DNA from: Voacanga thouarsii | Lineage: Eukaryota; Streptophyta; Magnoliopsida; Gentianales; Apocynaceae | Direction of reading: 5' to 3' | Assembly (NCBI GenBank): GCA_026120185.1 | Contig: JANUWF010003376.1 | Location: 2,170,001 to 2,234,000 of the forward strand | DNA: 64,000 nt | Notes under the pieces: generated by a model | The model's input: only the letters and a program-made list of their open reading frames with translations | Database searches by the model: none | Told to the model about the DNA's origin: nothing | In this document: positions 46,087 through 58,250 of the stretch, one piece after another | Layout: each line of letters opens with the position of its first letter | Position numbering within the stretch: position 1 is the first letter of the stretch | Translations under genes and position numbers: made by a program

Positions 46087-46667
46087 TGATAAAAATTATT
46101 TTTAATATTGTATTGTAAAATTTTATTTAGAATAATAAGTTTTTTATTTTTAGGCTAAAATGATGAATATTAAAATTTTTATACAAACTTTTAAAAAACT
46201 TACACTTAAAAATAAAATAATATGAATATTAATAATCTCATCTTATAAATGGAAAAATTGGAAATAATATATATAATATTTTTAAAATAATCAATAATTA
46301 AAAAAGTATCAATTTTTATTGACTCAATTTCAATGACCATATTGAACTAAATATTATCAATTTAAAAATTATAATATTAAATTTTAATATACTTTTATCA
46401 TTTAATCAATGAAAACTGATCTCTTTTTTTAGTTATAGATCATTTCAAATATTTTATATATTATTTTCAATTGTGCCATTTACAAGATGAGATTATTAAT
46501 ATTCTTATTTGTTTTTTTTTTTAAGTATAAGATTTTTTTTTAAAAAAAAAATTGAATAAAAATTTTAATTTTCATTATTTTAGACTAAAAATAAAAAACT
46601 ATTATTTTATACTAAAAATAAAAAAATTATTATTTTAAATAAAATTTTAAAAATATTTTTTATCAAT
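46085..46667. mobile_element. AT-rich foldback element (MITE-like)
   Basis: The first about 200 bp (from ATTGATAAAAATTATTTTTA) are the inverted complement of the last about 220 bp (to ATTTTTTATCAAT). Shared inner landmarks are GATGAGATTATTAATATTC and its complement. Long inverted repeats around a short centre, no coding capacity and extreme AT content fit a Mutator-like or other foldback MITE. No clear target duplication was found because the flanks are AT repeats. Confidence 0.65.
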
Positions 46668-47030
46668 AAATAAATTAATTTTATTTTACTTAACATTTAT
46701 AAGTTTATAACAGTAATAATCTTAATAATAAATAATTAAATTGATTATCATGCATAATTTTTCAAGTTTTAATATATGTGTGTGTGTGTGTGTGTAATAT
46801 TTATTAATATTATATACTAATATATTAATACTTTATAATATATACATTATATTATATAATATATATTCATTATATATATTATATATTTTATAATATATAA
46901 TATTTACTTACATTATATACTAATATTAGTATTTAACATTAGTAAATATTTTATAATATATTATATAGGAATATATAATATGTATAGGTTTAGTTCCTAC
47001 TAAATAATATGAGAAAACTACTACAAAATT
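46668..47030. other. AT-rich stretch with (TG)n
   Basis: Over 80% A+T by eye, with a (TG) run near 46775-46795 and overlapping ATATTA/TAATAT words. No gene or element is recognised. Confidence 0.7.
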
Positions 47031-47625
47031 ATATTCGGCCTCTCGTAGTCGAATTGAAATTAACTATAAGCTTTCTAATGCCCATATTTGCAATGATCAA
47101 TTTTTTCTTCATTAATTCTTTTATTTTAATCAAAGATTTAAATGAATAAATAATTTTAAGAACTCCCTTTTTAACCCGAGTATATCCTTTTGAAATAGAT
47201 CAACATGGCGTCCATACTAATATAGGATCCATTTCAGTAACTTTTCCTTTCTATTAAGTCCACAAAGTAAAAACACCAATACCTTAAAAAGGAAGATATT
47301 TCTCTAACAAAATGAAATTAACTTTTTAAAAGAGGATGTCAAATATAAAAAAATTCAAGAATAGTTGGAATCATGTGAAGTTCAAGATAAGATAGAATTA
47401 ATTTGTACGAAAAAAGATTGAAAACCATGGTTGTTCTGAGATACATACTGCCTTTTAGAATAGGAAAAAACATGTAGAAGCCTATCTTATGTAGACAACT
47501 TTAATGAAAGTAAGATAGTGACTAATGTAAGACCTATCCAAACGAATCTAGAACTTCTTGAATATTGTAAACAAGAAATATCATTATTAAGTAAAGGTAT
47601 TATTCGTGAATCTAGATCCTCTTAG
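47031..47625 (+). pseudogene. EPRV-2: pol region before RT, left part
   Basis: Heavily decayed pararetroviral pol, different from EPRV-1. The recognisable end at 47500-47620 reads RPIQTNLELLEYCKQEISLL then GIIRES, the segment before and at the start of the RT fingers in Caulimoviridae. It is interrupted at 47625 by the LTR of a Tekay-type element and resumes at 55686. Stops and frameshifts are frequent upstream. Genus cannot be assigned. Confidence 0.7.
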
Positions 47626-50600
47626 TGTAACACCACACTATACTTATGCCCAAAAAAGGTGAAAATATCGCCCTATCCAAAGGACCAGGGGTCTTTATAA
47701 CTAGGTAATAAAATAAACTAAAATGGAAATAACTTAAAAATCTCATTACAAGGGAAAACATTGCCTACAAGTCTCTCAACGCACATAAAATAAAATAACT
47801 CTCAAACAAGAACAAAATCAAAAGATTAAATACAGTTATCTTCTAAAAGTTCTTGACCTTGTCAAAGCTAGTAGATCCTAAAATATGATTTGAAAAAGAG
47901 TGTGAGAAATATATCTCAGTAAGTCCTATGTGTGCTCATGATTGAATCGAAATAAATTTCATGAATGCACTTTGAAGCCAATAATCAAAAGTTGATTGCA
48001 AGTCAACCATTTTTTTTTTTTTAATAAACAAAGTGAGTGGTATCCATCATATTGAAGTTAAAATCACAATAACATGTAATATACAAAAACCACTCAAAAA
48101 TAAACATGCTATGAAACATTGCATCATAGTCCAGTCATGAAACCTTGCATCATGACAAACCATCTAAAACCCTACACCACAATAAAGTGGGTGTACGGTC
48201 CACTGGATAAGATACTTCTCTATCTCTTACTTTAATTTACTGGATGACCACCTCGGATTAACAACCCACTTGGACGGTAATGCTAGCTCGAACCGACTTG
48301 ACCTACAAAAACTATCACTCTTTTCAGATTGAGCTCACCTCTTAGATATGGCATTTTATTGTAGGACATGCCCTACCTTTCAAAGGTTAGTTCAGGTGGC
48401 CTACCCTTATTGGGCATTCAACACTTTAGCACATTGTTCAAGAACCAAATCTCAATGTAAACTTTTTCAACACTATGGTAACGCAAGCTTGGTTTCCAAA
48501 TAAACTATTGTAAAATAATTTTATGAATAAAAAGTGATTTTCCATTTAAACATTTGTTTATGTAAAAACTTTTAACAAGAAACGGTCAAGCTTGTATGCC
48601 AAAGAATCGCATCATTGAGACAACATTCTTTTTCCAAATGACTTATAATTTAGAGCATTAGTATCAAATATTTGATGCAAGGACTTACTTGGAATGATAT
48701 AAGCGGATAAATAAAGTCAACTGCCTTGATCTCAAACTTTAGTTAAACTTCTTATCTAAAGTCACATAATAAACAGCTATCACATATCATAATATGACCA
48801 AATGTAGCCAAGTCACTTAAATCAATAGATCTAGAATTTTATCAACCCATCATGTTTCCTTATATCAACTTATTAAATAATATCCGTGGCCAATGACTAT
48901 CTCAAATATTTATATAACCTGGACAACAGGAGTTTCCCTATTCATGAAAGAATCTTAGATCTAGTAATTAGTCATAGAGCAACATATAGGTCTTCCTTAT
49001 CTCATGCTCATAATCAAAAAATCATCAGTAGATCATAAAGCCCATAACCAACATCATATGATCACCCTATTATCAAGTCATACTCAAATATACTCAAAGA
49101 TCACTATTGGTCCAACACATGTATTAGATCTCCGTATAGGCCACATACATGCTAACCAAATCACCCAATCCAAACCATTGTATAGGTAACATAGCTTACC
49201 TCTCTTAGAGTAGAAGATCTTTTTATAATCGAAACGTGACTCTTCCGATTAACAGGTTGAATCCATTGGGAGAAGAAAATAACTCGCTTAGATCGCTTAG
49301 GGTTTCCTTGTGAGTGCAAGAGAAAATAGAAGCAATCAGCCCCTCCTTGGTTTTGGTCAAATGGGGAAAAAATAGAAAAAGAGATGAAGAACCTGAAGTA
49401 GCAAGATTAGTTTATCTTGAGGGAATTTGCTAAGAAGGCTTCAATCCTTTTTGGAGTGAAGAGGCTGAGTAGTGTTGACCTAATTATGTTTTAGCTTTTT
49501 TTCAAGCAGACCTCTAGGTGCTTTGGTTTGGAGAAAGAAGAGAGTCGCGTGATTGCTGCTTTTTCTCGAGTGTGTGTGTGACTGTTTGCTTGGTGTTTCG
49601 ATTTAGCGGGTTCAAGAAAGTGTGTTTTTTATTTGTTGAAATTCTTTCGTGTATATATGCTCGCCGAAATCAACAATTGGTTTGTCTTATGGTTGTGTGA
49701 GTTTTAGTGAAGCTAAGAGTTTGCTTTTTAAAAAAAAAAAGTTAAAGCTATTGGCTGTTTATTTGTGTATTGTGATCGAGACTTGTTGGAACTTGGTGCA
49801 ATTGAGAAACGTTCTTCGGCTGTATAGGCGTAGGTGAGCTGAGCAAAGCTGTTTAGAATTTGTTGGTAATGCATGGTGTGTGTCGGCTGTTGTTTACTGA
49901 TGTGGTGTAGCTGAAATCTCTAAGCTAATAGACTATTCTATACAGGAATATATTAACTCAGAGTTCTAAGGATATTGCATGTTTATCTTCAACTGGCTAT
50001 GTTTTTTAGTCAACTATGGTGGAGAATAGAGATTTATTTCCAGTTGGTGAAACTGTTTTGCTGTCGGCCAAATATGGAAAGGAAACAGCTTTTGGGTATC
50101 CAAAATTCTCAAGAGAATAAAAAAGTTCTTTTGGAGTAAAAATTATGATGGCATGGGAAAAAATTGCACGCTATATGATAAGGTTTCCAGCTTTCTTTTC
50201 AGGCATTAAAGTGGTGCTAAAACAGCTCCTAAAGTGGCAGACCAAGCTGGAAATTCTTTTCAAAAAATTAAAGACAAGATGAAATAAAGTCTTAGTAAGA
50301 TAAGTAAATAATTTCCAAAATAATATATTTTAGACTTCAAAAATACCAAGTAGGAAGATCTTAATGGCAGCTAAAACTCCTCTTTCTCAACCAAACGTCT
50401 AAGAATGAATTTTGAATACAAAATTGTAACTGTTTACGAGTTAATGTATAGCAATCGAATAATAGATATTAATATGATTTTGGAAGATAAGGCCACAGAA
50501 GAAAAGTTCTACTTTTATCAAGTAACCTTCAAGATAAATATGACTAGTTGTTAGGAGATAAAACCTTTAATGTGACGGCTTATTTTGCTAGAAGACAGCT

Positions 50601-51136
50601 GAAGTTGTGTCTACCAAATATTTAAAGAATTTTTTGGATTAAATAAAACAGTAATTGAAGTTAAATTCAATATTAACTCTAAGCTAGATTTTAGGAGAGT
50701 TTTCCTCGTAAATGGAGGCTGAAAATCCTATTCCTTCAGCTATCCGAAAGGTGGTTGAGGAAGAATAGAGGGAAAAGAAAATAAATCGGAAGATTTAGGA
50801 TTCAAACCTAAGTCACCAAGAAATATATACCAAGCTTCAATAACTAGAACATAATACTTGTGTTCATTTTTCTTAACTAAATTTCCTTCACTCTCTCACC
50901 CAAACATCTCTCATGCCAATAACTCAAAATAACTCATCTTACTTAAACAAAAAGGCATCACGAGTTCGCTAAGCAAACTTAAACACAAATAAGCGTAAGA
51001 ACAATTATGCACATAGATATATACATATCCATCTAATACTTAGATAAATGTATTATAAGTTCATATGCACATGCAAGATGCCATGCTAAGCCCGTATTCC
51101 TCACGTACTAAGGATAGGGTTAGACGAGGTTTTACA
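47626..51136 (-). repeat. 3' LTR of the Tekay-type element (3,511 bp)
   Basis: On the plus strand from TGTAACACCACAC to CGAGGTTTTACA. It matches the 5' LTR fragment closely from 50153 to 51136, and shares block order (TTATAAAGACCCC-type end, AAAGGT, ACAAAGTGAG-type region) with the 4.2 kb solo LTRs in a more diverged form. Confidence 0.85.
50790..50855 (-). other. tRNA-like module in the 3' LTR
   Basis: A-box-like CTAGTTATTGAAG (50835-50846) and B-box-like AGGTTTGAATCC (50798-50809), about 280-345 bp inside the LTR; homologous in position to 26594-26658 and 30389-30453. Confidence 0.45.
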
Positions 51137-51149
51137 TCCTCCCCTCCTT
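51137..51149 (-). other. Polypurine tract of the Tekay-type element
   Basis: AAGGAGGGGAGGA on the minus strand, directly before the 3' LTR. It primes plus-strand DNA synthesis. Confidence 0.75.
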
Positions 51150-51186
51150 AAAGAAATTTCATCCCAAAATTCACAATGTCATATCT

Positions 51187-52640
51187 TCATAGTAACTTTG
51201 GATATTTCCGCCTCATCCATTCCTCAATTTCTGAAGTAGCATCTTGTTTGCTGTGATGATCCCACAAAACTTTTACAACAGGGATCTGCTTACTCCAGAG
51301 TGTTTTAATACCTCTTTCCAAAATCTTTACTGGCTTCTCAACATATCTTAGATCAGGTTGTACAATCACCAATTCTTCATTAACCACATGCTCCTGATCA
51401 GGATAATCTTTCTTCAATTGTGACAAGTATATACCAGTCAATCCTTCCAGTAAGTCCAAACAATAAGCTACTAGTCTAATCCTCTTAATAATTGGACATA
51501 GTCCTAAATACCTCAAACTCAATTTCCCTTCTTTTGGATGCTTCAGGATTCCTCTACTAGGAGTCAACTTCAGGAACATTTGATCTCCTACTTGAAACTC
51601 CAACTCCCTTCTTATATTATTTGCATTGCTCTTTCTTTTATTACTCTAGTCTTGTCTGTCATCTTTTGGATATTTTACTCATAAGACTTGCTAACTTAAC
51701 TATCTTCTAACCAACCCCAAAATAATGGTACTTGACACTTCCTCTCATAAAAAGCTATATACAGAGCCATACCTATCGATGACTGGTAACTGTTGTTATA
51801 TGCCAGCTCCGCATAGGGTAAGTAATCAATCCATTTGTCTCCAAAGTCCAAAATGCACGCCCTCAACATGTCTTCCAAAATTTGAATAATCCTCTCAGAT
51901 TGCTCATCAGTTTAAGGATATGTTGTAGTGCTAAACTTCAATTTTGAACCAATAGATTCCTGAAATATATTCCAAAATCTCAAAGTGAACCTAGGATCTC
52001 ACAATACTAGACGGCACATCGTGAATTCTTACAATCTCTCGTGTGTAGATCTGAGTCAACTTCTCCATTAAGTCCCTTACGCTTACTTGTTTAAAGTGTA
52101 TAGACTTAGTTAATCGATCTACGATCAGCCAAATAGCGTCTTTCTGTGACTTAGCCATTAGGAATCCTCTGACGAAGTCCATTGTTACCTCATGCCATTT
52201 CCATTCAGGAATAGGTATAGCTTGTAGCAGTCTTGCAGATTTCTTGTGCTCCATCTTGAACTTTTGACAAGTCAAGAAGATCATGACATACTTCACCACA
52301 TCCTTCTTTATCCCAAACCACCAATATGCTTTTTTTCAAATCCTGGTACATTTTTACCTCTCTCGGGTGCATAGTACAATTACTTCAATATGCCTCATCT
52401 AAAATTTTTGCTTCAACTCCTAGTCATGTGGTACACAAAACCGATTGTAGAAATATGACACTCTCTTATCATCCATTCGAAAGCCCTTTCCTCCTCGTTT
52501 AACCTCCTTATCCTTAAAAGCCTAAAATTCAATATTATCTTTTTGAGCTTTAATAATCTTTTGCTTCAATTTTGGTACCAATCTCAAATTTCTTATACAG
52601 ATTTTCTCCTATAGAATTTCTATCCCCCGTTCCAATAACT
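51187..52640 (-). pseudogene. Chromovirus integrase with C-terminal chromodomain
   Basis: 51991-52299 contains the integrase core start WHEVTMDFVRGF (first catalytic Asp) and IWLIVDRLTKSIHF. The segment with the second catalytic Asp, near 51985, is destroyed by a small deletion and stop. 51696-51878, plus the upstream codons SERIIQIL, holds the region of the catalytic Glu and AELAYNNSYQSSIGMALY. 51187-51603 has the GPY/F-like region (LSLRYLGLCPIIKRI) and ends in a chromodomain-type tail, VKVLWDHHSKQDATSEIEEW. The chromodomain of Tekay/Del elements directs insertion to marked chromatin. The frame is broken at least three times. Confidence 0.85.
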
Positions 52641-52650
52641 CTTATACCAC

Positions 52651-53950
52651 TTAGACTTCCTGTATTCTCATGTTAGTTATCTTTACTTTTCTATTGAGCG
52701 CATCTGCCACTACATTAGCCTTTCCTGGGTAATAGTTAATATGACACTTGTATCGCTCAAAAAACTCCATCCACCTTTGCTGCCTTAGATTCAAATCTTT
52801 CTGTGTAAAGATGTACTTAAAGCTCTTGTCATCAGTGAACACTTCATAGTCTACCCTATTTAGATAATATCTCCACTTCCTCAAGGTAAGCACTATAGTT
52901 GCTAGCTCTAGATCGTGAGTTGGATAGTTGAATTCATGTGATTTTACCTTCCTTGAAGCATAGACTATAACCTTCATTTCCTACATCATAACCGCTCCTA
53001 GCCCCTCATTTGATGTAACAGTATGCAAGGCATAGGGCTTGTCTTCTTCAACCAGACTCAATACAGGAGCCGTCATCAATCTCCTTTTAATTTTTTGAAA
53101 ACTTTTCTCACACTTCTTGTTCCAAATAAATGGTACGTCCTTCCTCAACAGTCAGGTCATTGGAGAGGCCAAGGTAGAAAAGTTCTTGATGAACTGGCAA
53201 TAATACCCAGCTAAACCGAGAAATCTTGATAATATTTTCTAAATGTTTCCAATTTGCCACTATTTATACCTCCATAGGATCCACCTTAATATTGTCTTTG
53301 GATACCACATGACCAAGGAATGACACTAAGTCTATCAAAAACTAACATTTGCTAAATTTAGCAAAAAAATTTATGTTCTCTCAACTTCTCCAAAAATGAT
53401 CTCAAGTGTTCAACAAACTCTTCAGGACTTTTGGAGTAGACGAGAAAATCATCGATGAATGCCACAAAGAACTTGTCCAAATACGGATGGAAAACCCTGT
53501 ACATTAAGTCCATAAATATAGCAGGTGCATTGGTTACCCTAAATGGCATTACTACGAACTTATAGTGACCATATCGTGTGTTGAAGGCCGTCTTCAGTAT
53601 ATCTTCCTTTTTTGTCCGTACCTGATAATATCCTTGCCCAAGATCTAACTTTGAGTAGTAACTGGACCATTGGAACTAGTTGAATAGCTCATCTATTAGG
53701 GGTAATAGATACCTATTCCTGATCGCCAAGTTATTCAAGCTTCTGTAATTAATACAGAGTCTCAGAGTTCCATCCTTCTTCTTGATGAACAATACAGGTA
53801 CTTCTCATGGTGACGTAGTTAGCCTAATATAGCCCTGATTCACCAGTTTCTCCAACTACTTTTTTACTTCCTTCAACTCGGCAGGAGCAATCCAATATAG
53901 TGTTCTTGATAATGGCTCGGCTGCCAATATCATATCTATACTGAACTTAA
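52651..53950 (-). pseudogene. Chromovirus reverse transcriptase and RNase H
   Basis: RT starts near 53930 with PPSWEVKFSIDM and IAPAELKEVKK, typical of plant gypsy RT, and continues through the catalytic segment at 53358-53549 (FVAFIDDFLVYSKSPEEF, with the F-I-D-D box intact). RNase H is at 52651-52977: [32 protein letters not shown] and the end [16 protein letters not shown]. Frameshifts occur between 53358 and 52977 and near 53570. Inactive. Confidence 0.9.
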
Positions 53951-54241
53951 CTTCCCAAGAAGGTGGAAAAGAAGTGAGTTCAACAAGAAAAACATCTTAG
54001 AACTCATTCACTATTGCAATGCTCACTAAAGTGCACTGGTTCTTAGGCTTGTTTATCAGGTAAGCTAAATATCTCGTGCATCACTTCTTCAACGATTGTC
54101 TAGCTTCATCCCAGCTATTAAAAATTTCAGCTCCTTCACAAGTTTCCCATTGAATTCTATTACGTCATATCCTGATCTAACAAACTGTATTGTCTTGATT
54201 TTACAGTCCACTCTAGCCCCGTGCCTGACTAACCAGTCCAT

Positions 54242-54652
54242 TCACAAGATTAAGTCATAGTCTTCAATAGATAGGACTATAAAGTCTACCATAAGAATTT
54301 CCTTCCCTACCCTAACATTACATTCTTGCATTAGTATTCCCGCTTCTATCGTCTTTGCTAAAAAAGTACTTGCTAACAGGGTATAGAGTACTTCATCCCC
54401 ATTCCAATCCAAATGATGTGCATAACTTTCATTTGCATAAGAATACGTGTATCTAGGATCAATAAATACATTAACAACATAGTCTTGTATAAAGAGCTTA
54501 CCTTCCACTACTACTACATCGGCTCCAATTTCTTCCCGATTTAAAACAAACACCTTAGACTTCACCTGAGGCTTTTGTCCACCATTCCCAGTAACTCCAT
54601 TGGTCATCCCTCTATTAGCTCTAGTAGGTAGTGCAGGAGGCTCTTTGTCCAA
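54242..54652 (-). pseudogene. Chromovirus aspartic protease
   Basis: Open for 136 codons from the gag/protease linker into the retropepsin: KSKVFVLNREE, then VNVFIDPRYTYSYAN at the active site, where the usual D-x-G-A motif reads D-P-R-Y, so the catalytic turn is lost. It ends MVDFIVLSIEDYDLIL, matching the conserved DFDVILGM region. Upstream gag is deleted: 7 bp beyond the start of the frame the sequence is LTR. Confidence 0.8.
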
Positions 54653-54658
54653 TCCTCA

Positions 54659-55685
54659 GTGGCATAGGAAAGAAATACAGGCTACATGATAAGGTTTCCA
54701 GCCTTTTTCTAATGTATTAAAGTGGTGTTAAAACAACTCCTAAGGTGGCAGAGAAAGCTGGAAATTCTTTTCAGAAAATTAAAGACATGAATATGAGGTA
54801 AATTCTTAGTAAGATAATTAAATAATTTCCAAAAGATAATATTGTAGAGTTCAAAAATACCAAGTAAAAGGATCTTAATATCGGCTGAAACTCCTCTTTC
54901 TCAACCAACTAAAAATCCTAGGTTGAATATGATTGTAAGAATGAATTTTGAATATAAAATTTGGACTGTTTGTGGCTTAATCTATAGAAATCGGATAATA
55001 AATATTAATATGATTTTAGAAGATAAGGTCGTGAAAGAAAAGTTCCAGTTTTATCAAGTAACCTTCAAGATTAATACCACTAGTTTTTAGGAGATAAAGC
55101 CTCCAATGTGACGGCTAATTTTGCTAGAAAATGGCTAAAGTTGTGTCTACTAAATATTTAAAGAAATTTTTTTTCTTTTGGATTAAATAAAATAGAAATA
55201 CAATATTAACTCTAAGCTAGATTTTAGGAGAGTTTTCCTCATAAATGGCGACTAAAAATCCTATTCCTTCGGCTATTCGAAAATAGGTGGTTAAGGAAGA
55301 ATAGAGGGAAAAGAAAATAAATCGAAAGATTTAGGATTCGAACTTGAGTCACTAAGAAATATACACCAAGCTTCAACCACTAGCATACAATAACTCTTGT
55401 GTTCATATTTCTTAACTAAATTTCCTTCACACTCTCACCCATACATCTCTCATGCCAATAAAGATTCAAAACTCAAGATAACTTATCTTACTCAAATAAA
55501 AAGGCATCACGAGTTCGCTAAGTGAACTCAAACACAAATAAGTGTAAGAATGATTATGCATATACATATACACATATCCATCAAATACTTAGACAAATGT
55601 ATCATAAGTTCATATGCACATGCAAGATGCAACAGTAAGCTCATATTCTTCATGTACTAAGGGTAGGGTTAGACTGGGTTTTACA
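54659..55685 (-). repeat. Truncated 5' LTR of the Tekay-type element
   Basis: Corresponds to the first about 985 bp of the 3' LTR (50153-51136). The match begins at TGGCATAGGAAA and ends at GGGTTTTACA. A tRNA-like module is at 55330-55385 (B-box-like AAGTTCGAATCC at 55334-55345). Confidence 0.85.
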
Positions 55686-56371
55686 TCTTGGTCATGTTCA
55701 TCTTTTTATGTTAATAATAATATTGAAAAGGAACATGGTTCACCTTGATTAGTTATTAACAATAAACCTTTAAATAAAGCTTTAAAATGGATAAGATACC
55801 CAATCCCCAATGGAAGAGAATTTTTAAAATGAACTTACAAATCAGCCATCTATAGTAAATTTGCTATGAAATTAGACTTTTGATAAATTCAAATCAAAGA
55901 AGAAGATAGGTATAAAACAGCTTTTAATGTCCCTTTTGGCTAATATGAATAGAATGTTATATCATTTGGTCTTAAGAATGCCCCTAGTGAATTTCAAAAT
56001 ATTATGAATGATACTTTTACATCTTATACCTCTTTTACCGTTATTTATATTCATGATGTCCTAGTTGTTAGTGAATCCCTCAACCAACACTTTAAACATC
56101 TTTCACTTTTTTGTGAAATTGTCATGAAAAATGGGTTGGTAGTTAGTGCTAAGAAACTCAAACTTTGCCAAACCTAGATTAGTTTTTTAGGTCATGAACT
56201 TCATCATGAGATTTACAAACTCATTTGTCGAGCTATAGAATTTGTAGATAAATTCCCAAATGAAATTAAGGATAAGACTATGCTATACGGATTTTTAGGA
56301 TACCTTAATTACATATATGATTTTATTCCAAATCTGAGATAAATTTGTGAACCACTTTATCAATACCTTAT
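55686..56371 (+). pseudogene. EPRV-2 reverse transcriptase, right part
   Basis: Continues the frame cut at 47625: SWSCSSFYVNNN, then LVINNKPLNKALKWIRYPIP, FGLKNAPSEFQNIMND, and the catalytic box, which reads YIHDVLVVSESL (first Asp replaced by His). The thumb region GFLGYLNYIYDFIPNL follows at about 56290-56340. The KPLNKALKWIRYPIP block is characteristic of caulimovirid RT. Four or more in-frame stops are present. The frame is nearly continuous despite its age, so the lesions are mostly single substitutions. It stops where an LTR fragment begins at 56372. Confidence 0.85.
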
Positions 56372-56814
56372 AATGAGTTAAATTTGGGCATATAAAAATC
56401 ATGCAATTTTTGGAATCCATTCCCAATCATGTTTAATTAAAACATTAATCTTAAAGTACAGATATGAGCAAGTGCACTTATCATTAAGCATAGTATAAAG
56501 AATTAAAGAGTATCGATCCTCGAGAAATAAGAACACACTAATTACTTTTCATTCAATATTTAAACTACCAATTAGAGTGATAAAGAGTAAAATAAAAATA
56601 AAGAGAAGAATAAAATACATACACAACTCTAGGAGAGAAAAACATGAAAGTAAATAGTTATTCTTGAGAACATGACATGAACTGTCTAACACTTATCACA
56701 ATCAATCATTATCTTAGCATCATGAATGAATAAAGATAGAATCCACTTCTTTCCCAATCTATGGAACCACTATTTCCTTATTAAATTAGCGGATTTTTCC
56801 AATCAAACCAATAT
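56372..56814 (-). mobile_element. Fragment of a Tat/Athila-type LTR
   Basis: Diverged copy of the LTR end at 61954: TTGGGCATATAAAAATCATGC, TTTAATTAAAACATTAATC and AAGAGTATCGATCCTCGAG match in order. It is interrupted at 56815 by a long-LTR fragment. Confidence 0.65.
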
Positions 56815-58250
56815 TGTAACACCCCACTACCTACGTACCCAGATAGGGCAGGATGTCACCCCATTTAGAGGACCAGGGGTCTTTATAATAAGGTGAAAAT
56901 AATAAATAATAAGAAAAAAACCCAACTAAACAAAATAACCAAATACTCTTAATTACATTCGAGGAAAATACAAATCCGAGAGATCAAAACTAGTGAACAT
57001 CTCTTGAAAGAAATACAAGTTAAAAATAAAATAAACAAATGGCGATCATCACTTATTCCTTCAACCTGCTCAATATAAGTACTTCCCTAAAATCATGATA
57101 TAAAAGGTGTAAGATTGGCATCTCAGTATGCCCCATGTGTGCAAGTGTTAATTATAACCATTTCGTGCATGCATGTTTATCAAAATCACAAAATCGTGTT
57201 TGCAAGTCAATTTCATCAATAACAATTATACAAAGGAGCCTTGCTCAGTGAATCTAAAATAGTTCACAAGAAATCATCATTTCATCATATTCATAATTCG
57301 TTAGGTAGGGATTAGCAAATGATCCAAATAATAATATCATAATCCATATCATGGTTACCACCATGATAGCATCCCATTGTATTCTTTCAACAATGGGCAG
57401 TGAGGGATCCTCCCACTAGGTGAGATACTCCTCCATCTCTACACCCAACTCTTCGGTTATCCAATCTAGGTCAACAATGTCCACATGGACCAATATGCTA
57501 GCTCGAATGGCCTAACTATGTAGTATTGTCGCCTCTCCAAGTTGAGTTCATCTTCTGGAGGTGACCTCTTGCCAGATGGCTCGCTCTTACTCTTCAAAAC
57601 TAATACTACTAGCCTACCTCCGCTGAGTACTCAACGCTCCCCATTTAGGGGCAAAATCATTTTTCCCTTTTTCGAAAGTTTTTTATTAGCTTGATTGCAA
57701 AACGTGATTTTTTTTTTTTTTTGTAATAGCATTTCCAAATCATTTAGTAATAGTGTAAGAAATAGATTTTGAGTTTGAATAGTTAAAATTTTATAAAATT
57801 ATTTACAAAGTAAAACATCTACGTTTTCAACCCAAGTATCAAAACACAGTGTAGCTCATCATGTTTAGCCAACGTTTCAATCCTCTTGTCAAAATATCAC
57901 ATTGACATCAATTCCAAATAACATTGTAAAAATTACTTGCAAACATGCAACATTTATCAAAATGGTTATGCATGGACTTACTTGGATAAATCAACAGCTA
58001 GACCTAATTCAATTGATGGCCTTTACTTCCACTCCTTCCTTATCTAAAGTAAATAATTCTATAATTAGGATCCAATCATTCCATCTACTATTTCATGCAA
58101 CATAAATTCTCATGATCTCACTAATCACCTAGTTCAACCATGATATTTAGATGATTTAATTCATTAGATCACATATACAACTTCCCTTTATCATTCTACT
58201 GATCATATCCATGTATTTATCCAAATCACTTCACCACATGAAAACTCTTA
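56815..58250 (-). mobile_element. Truncated Tekay/Del-type LTR fragment
   Basis: Starts TGTAACACCCCACTACC and shares with the 4.2 kb LTRs the inverted GATGTCACCCC/TTTATAATAAGG end, the AGGTGAGATACTCCTC block near 57418 and the TACTCAACGCTCCCC region near 57630. Similarity fades after about 58100. The right boundary is approximate; about two thirds of the LTR are missing. Confidence 0.65.

Larger units (their letters stand above)
47626..55685 (-). mobile_element. Tekay/Del chromovirus (Ty3-gypsy), 8.06 kb, internally deleted, inserted in EPRV-2
   Basis: The 3' LTR (47626-51136) is complete; the 5' LTR (54659-55685) keeps only the first about 1 kb. Gag, the primer-binding site and the rest of the 5' LTR are deleted, so a truncated LTR is joined directly to the gag/protease boundary. 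The pol order protease-RT-RNase H-integrase-chromodomain on the minus strand is that of chromoviruses. Flanks are TCTTAG (47620-47625) and TCTTGG (55686-55691), one base apart, consistent with an aged target duplication in the EPRV-2 RT. Confidence 0.9.
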
